A program made the position numbers and the translations under genes. A model generated the notes under the pieces. It made no database searches. It was not told the DNA's origin and saw only the letters and a program-made list of their open reading frames with translations. A DNA stretch of 48,688 bases, taken from the NCBI GenBank assembly GCA_947167745.1, contig CAMVJE010000012.1:1-48688 (forward strand). Reading direction: 5' to 3'. This DNA is from an uncultured Treponema sp. (GTDB lineage Bacteria; Spirochaetota; Spirochaetia; Treponematales; Treponemataceae). Below, one piece after another: positions 8,555 to 17,357 of the stretch; the stretch's first letter is position 1; the number at the start of each line of letters is the position of its first letter.

Positions 8555-9376
8555 ATGACATTAAAAACAAGAAATATTTTTATTAAGATTTTTTTATTCA
8601 CTAGCCTTGCCTCTGTTGCAATCACGCTTCTTATTTTTTTTATTTCCCTCCATACTAAATCCTTCATCAATCCACCAGAATTACGGATTCCTTCTTTTTT
8701 AAATTACATTCCATTTGCCGACAAAAGCATTACCGCCTTGATTATTTCTTTTTTTATACTTCTTCTTTATGTACCGGCATGCTTTTATCTTATTCTTCAT
8801 TATTTTGAAAACACACAGACTAGCGAGATAATTTTTTTCACGGGTTTTCTTTTCGCATGTCTGGCAGAAATGGCCCGTCTAATTACAATCAGTCTCGGTC
8901 TTTGGCTTTCTTTTTCTAATTTACTGATTTTTATGGGCAATATAGTACTTTTCGGAAGGACTCTTGCCCCACTGAGTTTTCTCTGCGCATCCCTTCTCAG
9001 TGAAACAAGTCAGCGCCAGGATGTTGAACGAAATTATGTAATCATGATACTGGTATCCATTGTTTTTGCGGCTGTAATTCCTATGAATACTGCAAGAATT
9101 TCTTCAACAGGTCTTGTAACAGAAGGTTTTATGTCCCTCATTAATATGTTCAGATTTCTGCTTCTCCTCGTTGCCGTCACTTCTTTTTTAATTCACGGAT
9201 ACAAAAAAAATAAAGAACACAAATATCTTGCCTATTCAGCATTACTGACTCTTTCTGGATACAGTTTTCTTGTAAGTTGCGATAATTACTTTTTTCTGAT
9301 TTTAGGGACAGTCGCCCTGATTGCAGGAACTTATAAATATCTTACTAGCCTGCATCAGATTTACATGTGGGGCTAA
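8555..9376 (+). CDS. Multipass integral membrane protein, unknown
   Basis: The 273 residues contain about eight hydrophobic segments, roughly residues 10-31, 60-83, 91-112, 115-137, 160-178, 194-212, 222-240 and 243-262, with short charged loops such as SETSQRQDVERN and HGYKKNKEHKY. No transporter or enzyme motif stands out. It resembles conserved seven/eight-helix sensor-like proteins only in topology. It is transcribed alone from a leaderless-type promoter. Its stop overlaps the stop of the convergent kinase-like gene by 4 bases. Confidence 0.75.
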   Translation: MTLKTRNIFIKIFLFTSLASVAITLLIFFISLHTKSFINPPELRIPSFLNYIPFADKSITALIISFFILLLYVPACFYLILHYFENTQTSEIIFFTGFLFACLAEMARLITISLGLWLSFSNLLIFMGNIVLFGRTLAPLSFLCASLLSETSQRQDVERNYVIMILVSIVFAAVIPMNTARISSTGLVTEGFMSLINMFRFLLLLVAVTSFLIHGYKKNKEHKYLAYSALLTLSGYSFLVSCDNYFFLILGTVALIAGTYKYLTSLHQIYMWG

Positions 9377-9990
9377 GAAAGGTAAGTAACGACTCCGCCC
9401 AAAAAGACTGGTATGATAAGATTATCAAAGTCCTTTAGTGGCAGGACTTCTATAAGAGCGCCAGAAGCTGCCACAACTAGAGAAATATAACAGTTTGATG
9501 TAACAAAAAAACTTGAACAGAAAATTGCCGTAAAACATGTAAGACTACCTTCTACGGTTTTTCCATGAGTATAAGGAACTCTGATTTTTCCAAAAGTCTT
9601 TCCAGCCAGGCTTGCAAGTCCATCACCAAAAGCCAGTGCATAAATTCCGACAGAGGCCGCACTTTCGTCAAAAAAAATAACAGAAGCGATTATTCCTGCC
9701 ACAAGAGTAACAGGCCCGAGAACAAATTTATTTTCATCGCGCTTTCTTGCAGCAGCAGCCGTTATGTCTGAAATCAGAGGAATTTGATGCCCCTCATAAC
9801 GCAAAGTTTCTGCTATAATATACAAAATTCCTGCACTGCAAAGAAGAATTATCACAGGAATTCGGGCCAGACTCAAAAAAAAAGGAACAAATGCCGTACA
9901 GATATGAATTGACTTTCGAAAGAACTCTTTTCTGAGAGAAGTAAGTTGATTTTTCAGTTCAATTCCTATCTGATAGCAAAAATATTTCAT
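9373..9990 (-). CDS. Dolichol/phytol kinase-like membrane protein (SEC59/COG0170 type)
   Basis: This 205-residue membrane protein carries the family signature of phytol kinase, dolichol kinase and CDP-diglyceride-synthase-like proteins: RKSIHICTAF near the N-terminus, then ALAFGDGLASLAGKTFGK and HGKTVEGSLTCF, then PLKDFDNLIIPV at the C-terminus. Relatives phosphorylate an isoprenoid or diacyl lipid with a CTP-like donor; the substrate here cannot be read from sequence. There are about six membrane segments. The ATG at 9990 overlaps the stop of the large TPR gene (9987), so the two are translationally coupled. Confidence 0.8.
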   Translation of the reverse strand: MKYFCYQIGIELKNQLTSLRKEFFRKSIHICTAFVPFFLSLARIPVIILLCSAGILYIIAETLRYEGHQIPLISDITAAAARKRDENKFVLGPVTLVAGIIASVIFFDESAASVGIYALAFGDGLASLAGKTFGKIRVPYTHGKTVEGSLTCFTAIFCSSFFVTSNCYISLVVAASGALIEVLPLKDFDNLIIPVFLGGVVTYLS

Positions 9991-12900
9991 TTATCAAAAC
10001 CTTTTTCACCAGTCAGCAGGCGGGGGATGTCAGTATAGATGGCCGGCTCGAAATCTGGATGAGGATGCGTGATATATTTTGTATTCTGCGCTGCAAGATT
10101 GCTTCCTTCCATTCGGATCATGGTGTCAGGATTTCGAGTCAAAGAATCCCATGCCCGGATAGAATCCGACAGTCTTACCATTGCTTCTGCATTCATACCA
10201 CTGTTTCCAGTCTGCTGGGCAATACGGTACAATGTAACGCCGAGATTGTTATTTGCCTTGAGGTACAAGTCAACGGCAATGTAATCATCAGCATCTTCCT
10301 GAGGCTGGAAGTAATTTCGTTTTTCGCGCTCCTTATCAAGTTCCCGAAGCAGGTCAGAGTAATAACTCTCAGCAGCAAAATTATCGCCCCGGATTGAGAG
10401 TACATTTCCGAGAGAAAGAAGCAAATTCGGATCTTTTGGTTCTTTTTCTGAAACTTTCAAGAATGAAACTAAAGCACTGTCAAAATCTTTTCTTCCATAA
10501 TAGATTGAGCCTACACGGAAGTTAATGGACGGAGTATCATTCTTAATTTCAATGGCCCGCTCGTAGTTATAAAGGGCATCATCCATATCGCCGGAAATAA
10601 AGTAATCCAAATCACCCATATCAGCAAAAAGTTTTCCTGTATTCTCGTCACCCTCAAGTTCAGAAGCCTCATGCTCCTCGTTATACAGATTAATGCCTCT
10701 TGTATAGACAGTCTGAGCCTTAAGATATTCCCGGGTATCAGCATAAAGCTCTCCCAAAACACGGCTTGCATTAATTTCCCTGTAAACATTCTTTTTGGTT
10801 CTGACAGGAATATTTCCAAAAAGCTCAAGACTTCTCTCAAGTTCTGTTTTTGCCTGCTCTGTATTTCCGTTACGAATATAATAACGGGCGAGATTGTATC
10901 TTCCGACTGGATTTGCAGGATCTGATTTTATTGCCAGATTCAACATTGCAAGTACATCTTCAATTGAAGAGCGGAGATACTCATCATTTTTGCTCAGAGG
11001 GCCGTAAAGCTTATCCAAAAGGTAACCACTGAGTTCTGTCCAGTCTGCTGAACCAAGATTTTTAAGATTCTGTTTATCCTGCTTACTTACATAGAACATA
11101 TTCTTATAAGTGAGGACTTCCCGAAGTTTATCAGTACGGATATTGTATCTGAGCATGCGGGACAAATAAACATTATTAGAGCCATAACGCTGAAGCAGGT
11201 CCAGATACTGGGCTTTTGCCAATTCGTACTTTGATTCATCAACCTCTGCCCACTCAAGGAAAACATCTCCCAGCATGAGAATTCCGTCTGCATCATTTAT
11301 ATGATAATCAAGGACTTCACGACGGACAATTTCTTCTGCCCGCTCGTAGTTTGCCCTGTCATAAAGTTCCATCTCTGCATAATCCAATCCCGCCTGTTTA
11401 TCCTGATTAAAGAAACGGAGGGTATTTTTGTACATTTGCCCAGCCCTGTCAAACTGCTTTTTATTGCGGTAACCAAGAGCATATTTAAAGAACCATTTTT
11501 TAACAGGTTTATAAGAAACAGCTGTTTTAAATTTTTCTTCGGACTGAGGGAATTCGTTGGCTTCAAGGAGAGTATATCCCTGCTTGTAGTTGATATTTGC
11601 CATAACAGGCTTATAAATGAAATGCTGACCAGCCTTAAAGAGGCCAAAACACACAAAGCAGAGAACGATTCCAACGATTGCGGCCGGAATAATCCTGTTT
11701 TTAAGCTGATACTGGAAAGACTGTTTGTAAGCCTCATATTCTGCATAGGAACGACGCTCAAAATCCCGGGGAATATTGATTGAAATATCAAGAATTTTTT
11801 CGAGTTGGGTGGCAAGCTGACGAGCTGAAGTTTTTTTGAGAACTTTTTCTATTATTTCAAAAACAGCATCGTCAGTGAACTCATCTCTTGCAATAAAATC
11901 TTCCAAGGCAATGCGGAGATTAAGCGGATATCCTGCAAGATTTTTCTTGAACTGAATGTATTCTTCGTCGGTGAGGGCGTTTTTGGGCAGACCTTCCTTA
12001 CCTTTTGAGAAGTCTACTGTATCAATGAAAGATTTCTTTTTGCCGAAATCTGCTGTTTCAGTATCCGAGAAACCAGGAATTTCAAAACTAGAATCAAGTT
12101 CAAAATCATCATCACTAAGATTTTCACCTGTTGCCGGGAATTCATCGCCAATTGAGGAAGGCTCTGTTGGACCAAAATCAACATCCTCCATTCCACTGGT
12201 GTCGAATGATTCAAGAGGCATATTATCGCTTTCAGAAGAAGGAGAATCAAAAGTGGCATCAGGCACATCATCGCTGGCATCAGGAACTTCGCCGAATCCG
12301 TCAAGATTAATATCGCCAAGATCAGAAAGTCCTTCTCCGGCCGAAGGTTCTTCAAGATTATCAAAGCCGTTAGAATCACTTAAATCGTCAGAGACTGCAA
12401 TATCAGCCACAGGCTCAGGGCTTTCTGCAATATCAGGAGAAGCTGAACTTGAGCCAGAAGAATTCAAGGCTGCAAGGGCAGCATCTGTAAGAGAATCATC
12501 CTCCGAATTTCCAGAATCGTCTCCGTTGATGAGTGAATCAATATCAAATCCGCCCAAATCAAGGTTTGAATCAGGAGCACTCAAATCTCCCATATCAGCG
12601 AGTGGGTCTGCAGTGCTAGAGTCGGGAAAAGCTGAAATATCATCAACAGGGGCAGATTCAGACAAAAGATCAGAAGAAAGTTCTTCAGGCGCCTCTGATT
12701 TTTCTGGGGAAGGCTCTTCATCAAATACAGGCGCATCCATGCTGAAATCATCAATTGCCGATTCTTGTGCTGGAGGAACACCGTCATTCTCAAGAACGGA
12801 AGGTGGAATATCTTCATTAAGGTTAATTTCTTCTGCACTGCTTGAAGGCTGGAGCAAGGAATCCAAATCCATATCTTCAAGGGGAGTCTCTTCTGTAGCA

Positions 12901-13271
12901 GCCTCAGGAGCTTCGTCAAGAGACGCAACTTCCTCCGTCGGAGATGAAAGCGTATCATCACTCAAAAATTCAGACAAATCTGCATCATCAGCAGATAACT
13001 GCGGCTCAAGTATGGAATCAAGCCCGGCAACATTTCCACCAAGAATCTCTTCAATCTGGGCGTCAACATCCTCTTCAGACGGAACATTCTCGGGCACGGC
13101 GTCTTTATCCGGCATACCGATGATAAAATCATTAGAGTCGTCTTCTTCTGAGATTCCCTGAGGAAGAGTGATTTCAGGTGTTTTTTCACCTCTTTGGGCA
13201 CGAATTTTTACTTCGTCACCCACTTCGCGAATATCCTCAGTAAACTGTTTGAGCTGATTTAATCCTGGCAT
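9987..13271 (-). CDS. Large membrane-anchored TPR protein, candidate flagellar collar protein (FlcA-like)
   Basis: The 1094-residue protein has four parts. Residues 1-410 are a low-complexity Asp/Glu/Ser/Pro-rich tail that begins MPGLNQLKQFTEDIREVGDE. Residues about 412-520 are a folded cytoplasmic segment (YIQFKKNLAGYPLNLRIALE). One membrane helix lies near 525-546 (IIPAAIVGIVLCFVCFGLF). The rest is a long periplasmic array of TPR units (ANEFPQSEEKFKTAVSYKP, NLARYYIRNGNTEQAKTELE, NNLGVTLYRIAQQTGNSG). This order resembles the spirochete periplasmic flagellar collar protein FlcA (Borrelia BB0236) and its treponemal homologues. That is recollection of architecture, so the specific name is uncertain. 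The leader has a TATACT-like -10 and a GGTGGGA ribosome site. The downstream kinase-like gene overlaps its stop. Confidence 0.8.
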   Translation of the reverse strand: MPGLNQLKQFTEDIREVGDEVKIRAQRGEKTPEITLPQGISEEDDSNDFIIGMPDKDAVPENVPSEEDVDAQIEEILGGNVAGLDSILEPQLSADDADLSEFLSDDTLSSPTEEVASLDEAPEAATEETPLEDMDLDSLLQPSSSAEEINLNEDIPPSVLENDGVPPAQESAIDDFSMDAPVFDEEPSPEKSEAPEELSSDLLSESAPVDDISAFPDSSTADPLADMGDLSAPDSNLDLGGFDIDSLINGDDSGNSEDDSLTDAALAALNSSGSSSASPDIAESPEPVADIAVSDDLSDSNGFDNLEEPSAGEGLSDLGDINLDGFGEVPDASDDVPDATFDSPSSESDNMPLESFDTSGMEDVDFGPTEPSSIGDEFPATGENLSDDDFELDSSFEIPGFSDTETADFGKKKSFIDTVDFSKGKEGLPKNALTDEEYIQFKKNLAGYPLNLRIALEDFIARDEFTDDAVFEIIEKVLKKTSARQLATQLEKILDISINIPRDFERRSYAEYEAYKQSFQYQLKNRIIPAAIVGIVLCFVCFGLFKAGQHFIYKPVMANINYKQGYTLLEANEFPQSEEKFKTAVSYKPVKKWFFKYALGYRNKKQFDRAGQMYKNTLRFFNQDKQAGLDYAEMELYDRANYERAEEIVRREVLDYHINDADGILMLGDVFLEWAEVDESKYELAKAQYLDLLQRYGSNNVYLSRMLRYNIRTDKLREVLTYKNMFYVSKQDKQNLKNLGSADWTELSGYLLDKLYGPLSKNDEYLRSSIEDVLAMLNLAIKSDPANPVGRYNLARYYIRNGNTEQAKTELERSLELFGNIPVRTKKNVYREINASRVLGELYADTREYLKAQTVYTRGINLYNEEHEASELEGDENTGKLFADMGDLDYFISGDMDDALYNYERAIEIKNDTPSINFRVGSIYYGRKDFDSALVSFLKVSEKEPKDPNLLLSLGNVLSIRGDNFAAESYYSDLLRELDKEREKRNYFQPQEDADDYIAVDLYLKANNNLGVTLYRIAQQTGNSGMNAEAMVRLSDSIRAWDSLTRNPDTMIRMEGSNLAAQNTKYITHPHPDFEPAIYTDIPRLLTGEKGFDK

Positions 13272-13352
13272 TTAAAATCCCACCATTCTTAGTATACTCT
13301 AATTTCGGCATTTTGAAAACAAGGCTTTATAGTAAAAAATTGTTTAATAAGG

Positions 13353-13380
13353 TTTACTTTTTTCTGAAAATACCGATAAA
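13353..13380 (+). promoter_or_regulatory. Promoter for the CBM48 gene at 13387 (leaderless type)
   Basis: TTTACT (13353-13358), a 16-base spacer and GATAAA (13375-13380) are followed by 6 bases before the ATG at 13387. The six bases TAAGGT could be read as a very weak ribosome site, but the likely transcription start is at or beyond them. Confidence 0.55.
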
Positions 13381-13386
13381 TAAGGT

Positions 13387-14115
13387 ATGAGAAATTTTTT
13401 TGCATTTACGGGATTATTGACACTCTTTTCGATTTTTTCAATGCAGATTTCGGCAAAAGATAAAGCCCCTGCCCCCGATACATACGAATACGATTTGACA
13501 CTCACTGAAATCACAGGAATCAAGGCTCCTTATATCAGTAACAATTATGTTGTCTTTACAGCACCAGTAACTTCCAACTCAATTGGTATTGCTTTCGATT
13601 TTGAAGAATTTCGAACGATTCACTACTTTCAGTTAAGAAAAAATTACGGCTACGAGGGAGATGTCACTTCATCATATTATTTTTACATTCTTGAAATGCC
13701 AAGAAAACTCCCCCGCATAAGTTACCGTCTAATCATAGACGGTTTGTGGACTATCGATCCCCGTAATCCTAATGTTGTCTACAATGAATCAGAAAATTAC
13801 GCTCTCTCTTATATTGATTTACCACCGGAAGAAATTGAAATCACTGAAAAACTTGCAAACGGATTAACCCACTTTGTCTGCCACACCGAAAGTGGCAAAA
13901 AAATCCGCCTTGGAGGAACATTTACAAACTGGGACAGTTGGATTTACGAAATGAAGGAAACAGAACCAGGAAAATATGTGATTGACATTCCACTGCATCC
14001 AGGCACTTATTATTACTCTTTCTACAACGGAATTACAGCTTTCTTAGACGAAACAAATCCGTCCCGGGGATATTCCACAGACGGACGGATTGTAAGTTGC
14101 ATAACCATTAAATAA
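13387..14115 (+). CDS. Secreted CBM48/AMPK-type glycogen-binding-fold protein
   Basis: The 242-residue protein begins with a signal peptide (RNFFAFTGLLTLFSIFSMQISA, cut near ISA-KD). Residues about 75-120 (RISYRLIIDGLWTIDPRNP) and 160-240 (KKIRLGGTFTNWDSWIYEMK, KYVIDIPLHPGTYYYSFYNG) both follow the E-set / CBM48 pattern found in isoamylase, glycogen branching enzyme and AMPK beta. Two adjacent or intertwined copies are possible. There is no catalytic domain. A periplasmic glycan-binding role is inferred; similar short proteins are common in Treponema. It is a single-gene transcript; a repeat element starts exactly at its stop codon. Confidence 0.75.
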   Translation: MRNFFAFTGLLTLFSIFSMQISAKDKAPAPDTYEYDLTLTEITGIKAPYISNNYVVFTAPVTSNSIGIAFDFEEFRTIHYFQLRKNYGYEGDVTSSYYFYILEMPRKLPRISYRLIIDGLWTIDPRNPNVVYNESENYALSYIDLPPEEIEITEKLANGLTHFVCHTESGKKIRLGGTFTNWDSWIYEMKETEPGKYVIDIPLHPGTYYYSFYNGITAFLDETNPSRGYSTDGRIVSCITIK

Positions 14116-14250
14116 TGCATAATTCTTAATGCACAATGCAGAATAAGGGCACTCCCCGCGCAAGCGCGGGTCGGGTCTTTCGGGGTTCCGCGCAAAAGCG
14201 CTTCATTGCTTCGCTTCGCTGCGCAACTTACGCCCCTACACCCCCTAGTG
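14115..14250. repeat. Composite intergenic repeat: AT-rich head plus GC-rich palindromes
   Basis: From the stop codon of the CBM48 gene to the stop of ffh, the sequence has an AT-rich head (ATGCATAATTCTTA, then ATGCACA and ATGCAG). A GC-rich part follows with a perfect palindrome CCCGCGC (14155-14161) / GCGCGGG (14164-14170), a CCGCGCAAAAGCGC near-palindrome, and TTGCTTCGCTTCGCTGCGCA. The head matches the repeat at 25465, and the overall plan matches the insert in the DUF763 gene at 46845. It may also act as a bidirectional terminator for the converging genes. Confidence 0.65.
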
Positions 14251-14252
14251 CG

Positions 14253-15677
14253 TCAAAATTTGCCGAATTTACCGGCCAATTTGCTCAAATCTCCAAGCTT
14301 GCTCAGGTCTCCAAGGCCGCCTAAGCCACCCATTCCGCCGCCCGACATGCCACCGAACTGCTGCATGAGTTTTGACTGCATTCCCTTACTGCGGGTAAGT
14401 TTTTTCATGGTGAGTTTTGTTTTCTCGAACTGCTTCAAAAGCTTATTGACTTCAGCAACGCTGGTACCGCTTCCCTGGGCAATTCTCTTGCGACGCGCAG
14501 GTCCGATAATCAGGTGATTAGCCCGCTCTTTTTTTGTCATTGACTGAATTATCGCCTTTTGATGAGCGATTCCTGACATATCCAGCTTATCCGGGTCAAT
14601 TTGACCGGCAAGACCTGGAATCATCTCCATGAGGGAAGAAAGATTTCCCATTTTGCCTACACTTTCAAACTGCATGAGCATATCATCAAGAGTAAACTCA
14701 TTGCGAGCCATCTTCTGCTCAAGTTTTTTTGCCTGCTCAATATCAACGGTCTCCTGGGCTTTTTCAACCAAAGAAACTATATCACCCATACCAAGAATTC
14801 GGCTTGCGATTCGCTCCGGATGGAATGGCTCAAAGTCTTCAGTTTTTTCGCCGGTACCGATGAAAAGAATCGGTTTGTCAGTTATTGATTTTAAAGAAAG
14901 GGCCGCACCACCCCGGGCATCTGAGTCGAATTTGGTGAGGATAACGCCGGAAAGACCGAGCTGCTCGTCAAATGATTTTGCGATATCAACCGCATTCTGA
15001 CCGGTCATTGAGTCGGCGACAAGGATTGTCTCCACCGGGTTAACGGCTTTCTTGACCTCAACAAGTTCTTTCATCATCTCTTCGTCAATCTGCAGACGAC
15101 CTGCCGTATCAACGATGATAGTGTCTATTCCGTTCTTTTTTGCGTATGAAATACCGTTCTTTGCGACTTTTACAGCATCCTTTGCCCCTTCTTCAAGGTA
15201 AACAGGAACGCCAATTTTTTCACCAAGCTGCTTCAACTGCTCGATTGCCGCAGGACGAACCAGGTCACAGGCAACGAGAAGAGGTTTACGCCCGTTTTTT
15301 GCAAGGCGGGCAGCAAGTTTGTGGGCAGCAGTTGTTTTACCTGCACCCTGAAGACCCAGCAGAAGAATAACCGACTGAGTGTCAGGACCTTTAAGCTGCA
15401 AATCGACTTTTGTGTCGCCTAAAAGTTTTACGATTCGGTCGTATATGATTTTTGTGAACTGCTGGCCCGGATTTACGGCACGGAGAACCTTCTCGCCTTT
15501 TGCTTCTTCGATTGTGGCATTTACGAAACGGCGCACGACACGAAGATTAACATCGGCTTCGAGCAAAGCCATTTTAATCTGCTCTACGGTTTCTTCGATA
15601 TTTTTTTCAGTGATTTTTGACTTACCACTCAATGTACGGGTAATATCACTGAAAGTATTTGTGATTTTCTCAAGCAT
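14253..15677 (-). CDS. ffh: Signal recognition particle GTPase Ffh
   Basis: Ffh binds 4.5S RNA and signal sequences on ribosomes and docks with FtsY to deliver membrane proteins. The N domain is residues 1-95. The G domain has GLQGAGKT (108-115), DTAGRLQ (190-196) and TKFDSDARGGA. The methionine-rich M domain starts near 300 and includes KKERANHLIIGPARRKRIAQGSG. The C-terminal tail is Gly/Met-rich and ends with a duplicated GDLSKL unit. The length of 474 is normal to slightly long. The start at 15677 has AGAGGA 5 bases upstream. It lies 34 bases after gpsA on the same strand. Confidence 0.97.
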   Translation of the reverse strand: MLEKITNTFSDITRTLSGKSKITEKNIEETVEQIKMALLEADVNLRVVRRFVNATIEEAKGEKVLRAVNPGQQFTKIIYDRIVKLLGDTKVDLQLKGPDTQSVILLLGLQGAGKTTAAHKLAARLAKNGRKPLLVACDLVRPAAIEQLKQLGEKIGVPVYLEEGAKDAVKVAKNGISYAKKNGIDTIIVDTAGRLQIDEEMMKELVEVKKAVNPVETILVADSMTGQNAVDIAKSFDEQLGLSGVILTKFDSDARGGAALSLKSITDKPILFIGTGEKTEDFEPFHPERIASRILGMGDIVSLVEKAQETVDIEQAKKLEQKMARNEFTLDDMLMQFESVGKMGNLSSLMEMIPGLAGQIDPDKLDMSGIAHQKAIIQSMTKKERANHLIIGPARRKRIAQGSGTSVAEVNKLLKQFEKTKLTMKKLTRSKGMQSKLMQQFGGMSGGGMGGLGGLGDLSKLGDLSKLAGKFGKF

Positions 15678-15711
15678 TTTTATCCTCTGTTATTCCGGGC
15701 TTTCTAAAACC

Positions 15712-16782
15712 TTAATCGTCTGAGTCCATTTTGCCCTGCATCATAAGCTCCTGAAGCAAGGCCATTGGCTCAATCTCTTTGTTAAGGATTCGGTAAAGGC
15801 TGTCACAAATCGGAAGCTTTAAATTGTGGGCTTCGGCGATTTGATGAACGAATTTACAGGCCACCGCACCTTCTGACAAATAACCGATTTCACCGATTCG
15901 GGCAATCAAGTCATCAAGATTTTTGAATTTTGAGAGGATGTCAGTTTTGATGATATCCTGACCAAAGCGTCGGTTTCGGCCGTATTTTGAACGGCAGGTA
16001 ACATCCAAGTCACCCACACCTGCGATTGAAGTGAAAGTCTCGGCGTGGGTAGCTCCCATGGCAAAACCAATCTGCTGGATTTCGTTGAGACCTGCGGCAA
16101 GCAAAAGACTCTCGGAATTGTCACCAAAAATATCTGAGTGCTCGCTTACTGCATCAAGAGAACCGTACATAACAGCGATTACATTCTTTGCAGCTGCACA
16201 AATCTGAACGCCCACTACATCAAGGGAAGAATAGACCATGAGGCCTGGAACTCGAAGCAATTCACGAAATTTAATAGAATTAAGGGCATGCTCACTGGCA
16301 GCGATAAGACCTGTGAGTTTACCCATAGCAACTTCCTCTGCATGGCTAGGACCTGAAATGTATACAAGTGAGCCTTTGTAGCAGTCTGGAAGAACATCTT
16401 CCAAAGTTTCAAGTATAAGACGGGGGCCCTTATCAGAAGAGACAAATCCTTTTGTAAGAACTCCGATTACAGTCTCGCCGTTTTTAATTGAAGGAACATT
16501 GGCAATCTGCTTTGCAGTTGAAGCAATAAAAAGAGAAGGAGATGCCAAAATGAGATATTCTTTGCCGTTTGCGACTTCCTCAATATTGATTGAAGCCGTA
16601 AGATTCTCTGAAAGCGGGTATCCAGGCAGATAGCGTTTATTTTCGTGGTCATTATTGATAGCGTCTACGACATCCTGCTCGCGTGCCCAAATTTGGACTT
16701 TGTGACCGCCACGAGCAATTGCCTGAGCCAAACCTGAGCCCCATGCACCAGCACCAATTACACCTACATTCTTTGGTTTCAT
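15712..16782 (-). CDS. gpsA: NAD(P)-dependent glycerol-3-phosphate dehydrogenase
   Basis: GpsA reduces dihydroxyacetone phosphate to sn-glycerol 3-phosphate, the backbone of phospholipids. The Rossmann motif GVIGAGAWGSGLA is at residues 8-20, with WAREQDVVDAINN after it. The catalytic-lysine region CAAAKNVIAVMYG, GVGDLDVTCRSKYGRNRRFG and the C-terminal EGAVACKFVHQIAE are all present. The length of 356 is typical. The start has GAGG about 8 bases upstream. It is followed closely by ffh and preceded by ndk on the same strand. Confidence 0.96.
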   Translation of the reverse strand: MKPKNVGVIGAGAWGSGLAQAIARGGHKVQIWAREQDVVDAINNDHENKRYLPGYPLSENLTASINIEEVANGKEYLILASPSLFIASTAKQIANVPSIKNGETVIGVLTKGFVSSDKGPRLILETLEDVLPDCYKGSLVYISGPSHAEEVAMGKLTGLIAASEHALNSIKFRELLRVPGLMVYSSLDVVGVQICAAAKNVIAVMYGSLDAVSEHSDIFGDNSESLLLAAGLNEIQQIGFAMGATHAETFTSIAGVGDLDVTCRSKYGRNRRFGQDIIKTDILSKFKNLDDLIARIGEIGYLSEGAVACKFVHQIAEAHNLKLPICDSLYRILNKEIEPMALLQELMMQGKMDSDD

Positions 16783-16832
16783 TCTTAACCTCGATAAACT
16801 GTAATTACCGGACTTAAACCGATAATCTTATT

Positions 16833-17282
16833 TTAGAACCAGCAACTAGCCTCGTCTTTCCAATCGATAAGCTCTTCCGGTTTAAAAAATAAATTTATTT
16901 CGCGTTCGGCACTCTCATCGCTGTCCGACGCATGGATAATATTATGATTTGTATGCGAGCAGAAATCTCCGCGGATTGTACCAGGAAGGGCCTCGCTTGG
17001 TTTTGTTGCTCCCACAACTTTTCGTACAAGGGAAACGCAATCTTCGTTATCAAGCTGCCAGACCATGGCAACTACAGGTGCGCTGGTAATATATGAAACA
17101 AGGTCGTTATAAAAAGACTTTCCAGCATGCTCAGCATAATGCTTGGCGGCAAGCTCAGGAGAAATGTTCATGAGTTTTAAGGCAACCAGCTTCAAGCCTT
17201 TATTTTCAAGGCGGGTAATTACCTGTCCTACAAGCCTGCGGTTCAATACGCCAGGCTTGCACATAGCAAAACATCTTGTCAT
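16833..17282 (-). CDS. ndk: Nucleoside diphosphate kinase
   Basis: Ndk passes the gamma phosphate from ATP to NDPs through a phosphohistidine. The phosphate-binding Lys9 (MCKPGVLNRRLVG), GTIRGDF near 101-107 and the active-site His117 in NIIHASDSDESAEREI are in place. The 149-residue length is standard. The loop after Lys9 reads KPGVLNRR instead of the common KPDGVxRG, a variant that does not touch the catalytic residues. The last residues, SCWF, are as expected for a short C-terminus. The start at 17282 has a -10 box (TATACT) 9 bases away and no strong ribosome site. Confidence 0.95.
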   Translation of the reverse strand: MTRCFAMCKPGVLNRRLVGQVITRLENKGLKLVALKLMNISPELAAKHYAEHAGKSFYNDLVSYITSAPVVAMVWQLDNEDCVSLVRKVVGATKPSEALPGTIRGDFCSHTNHNIIHASDSDESAEREINLFFKPEELIDWKDEASCWF

Positions 17283-17291
17283 AGTCTTTTA

Positions 17292-17320
17292 AGTATACAA
17301 CAGAAAAGAGAAAATGGAAA
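17292..17320 (-). promoter_or_regulatory. Promoter of ndk (very short leader)
   Basis: On the minus strand, TTTCCA (17315-17320), a 17-base spacer and TATACT (17292-17297) are followed by 9 bases before the ATG at 17282. The predicted leader is about 2-3 bases. Confidence 0.5.
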
Positions 17321-17357
17321 GTAGGAAAGAAAAGTGGTTAAAAGGACGCAAAACTTT

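Noticed and set aside
11956..13161. 401-codon open frame on the plus strand opposite the acidic tail of the large TPR gene, encoding a Ser-rich protein
   Set aside because: It is the mirror of biased Asp/Glu/Ser codons in the real gene. It has no ribosome site, no domain and extreme Ser content. The minus-strand protein continues into a well-formed membrane helix and TPRs.
14253..14330. Duplicated GDLSKL unit at the end of Ffh as a possible repeat element
   Set aside because: Short, in a normally variable Gly-rich tail; explained by simple slippage and unlike the palindromic elements.
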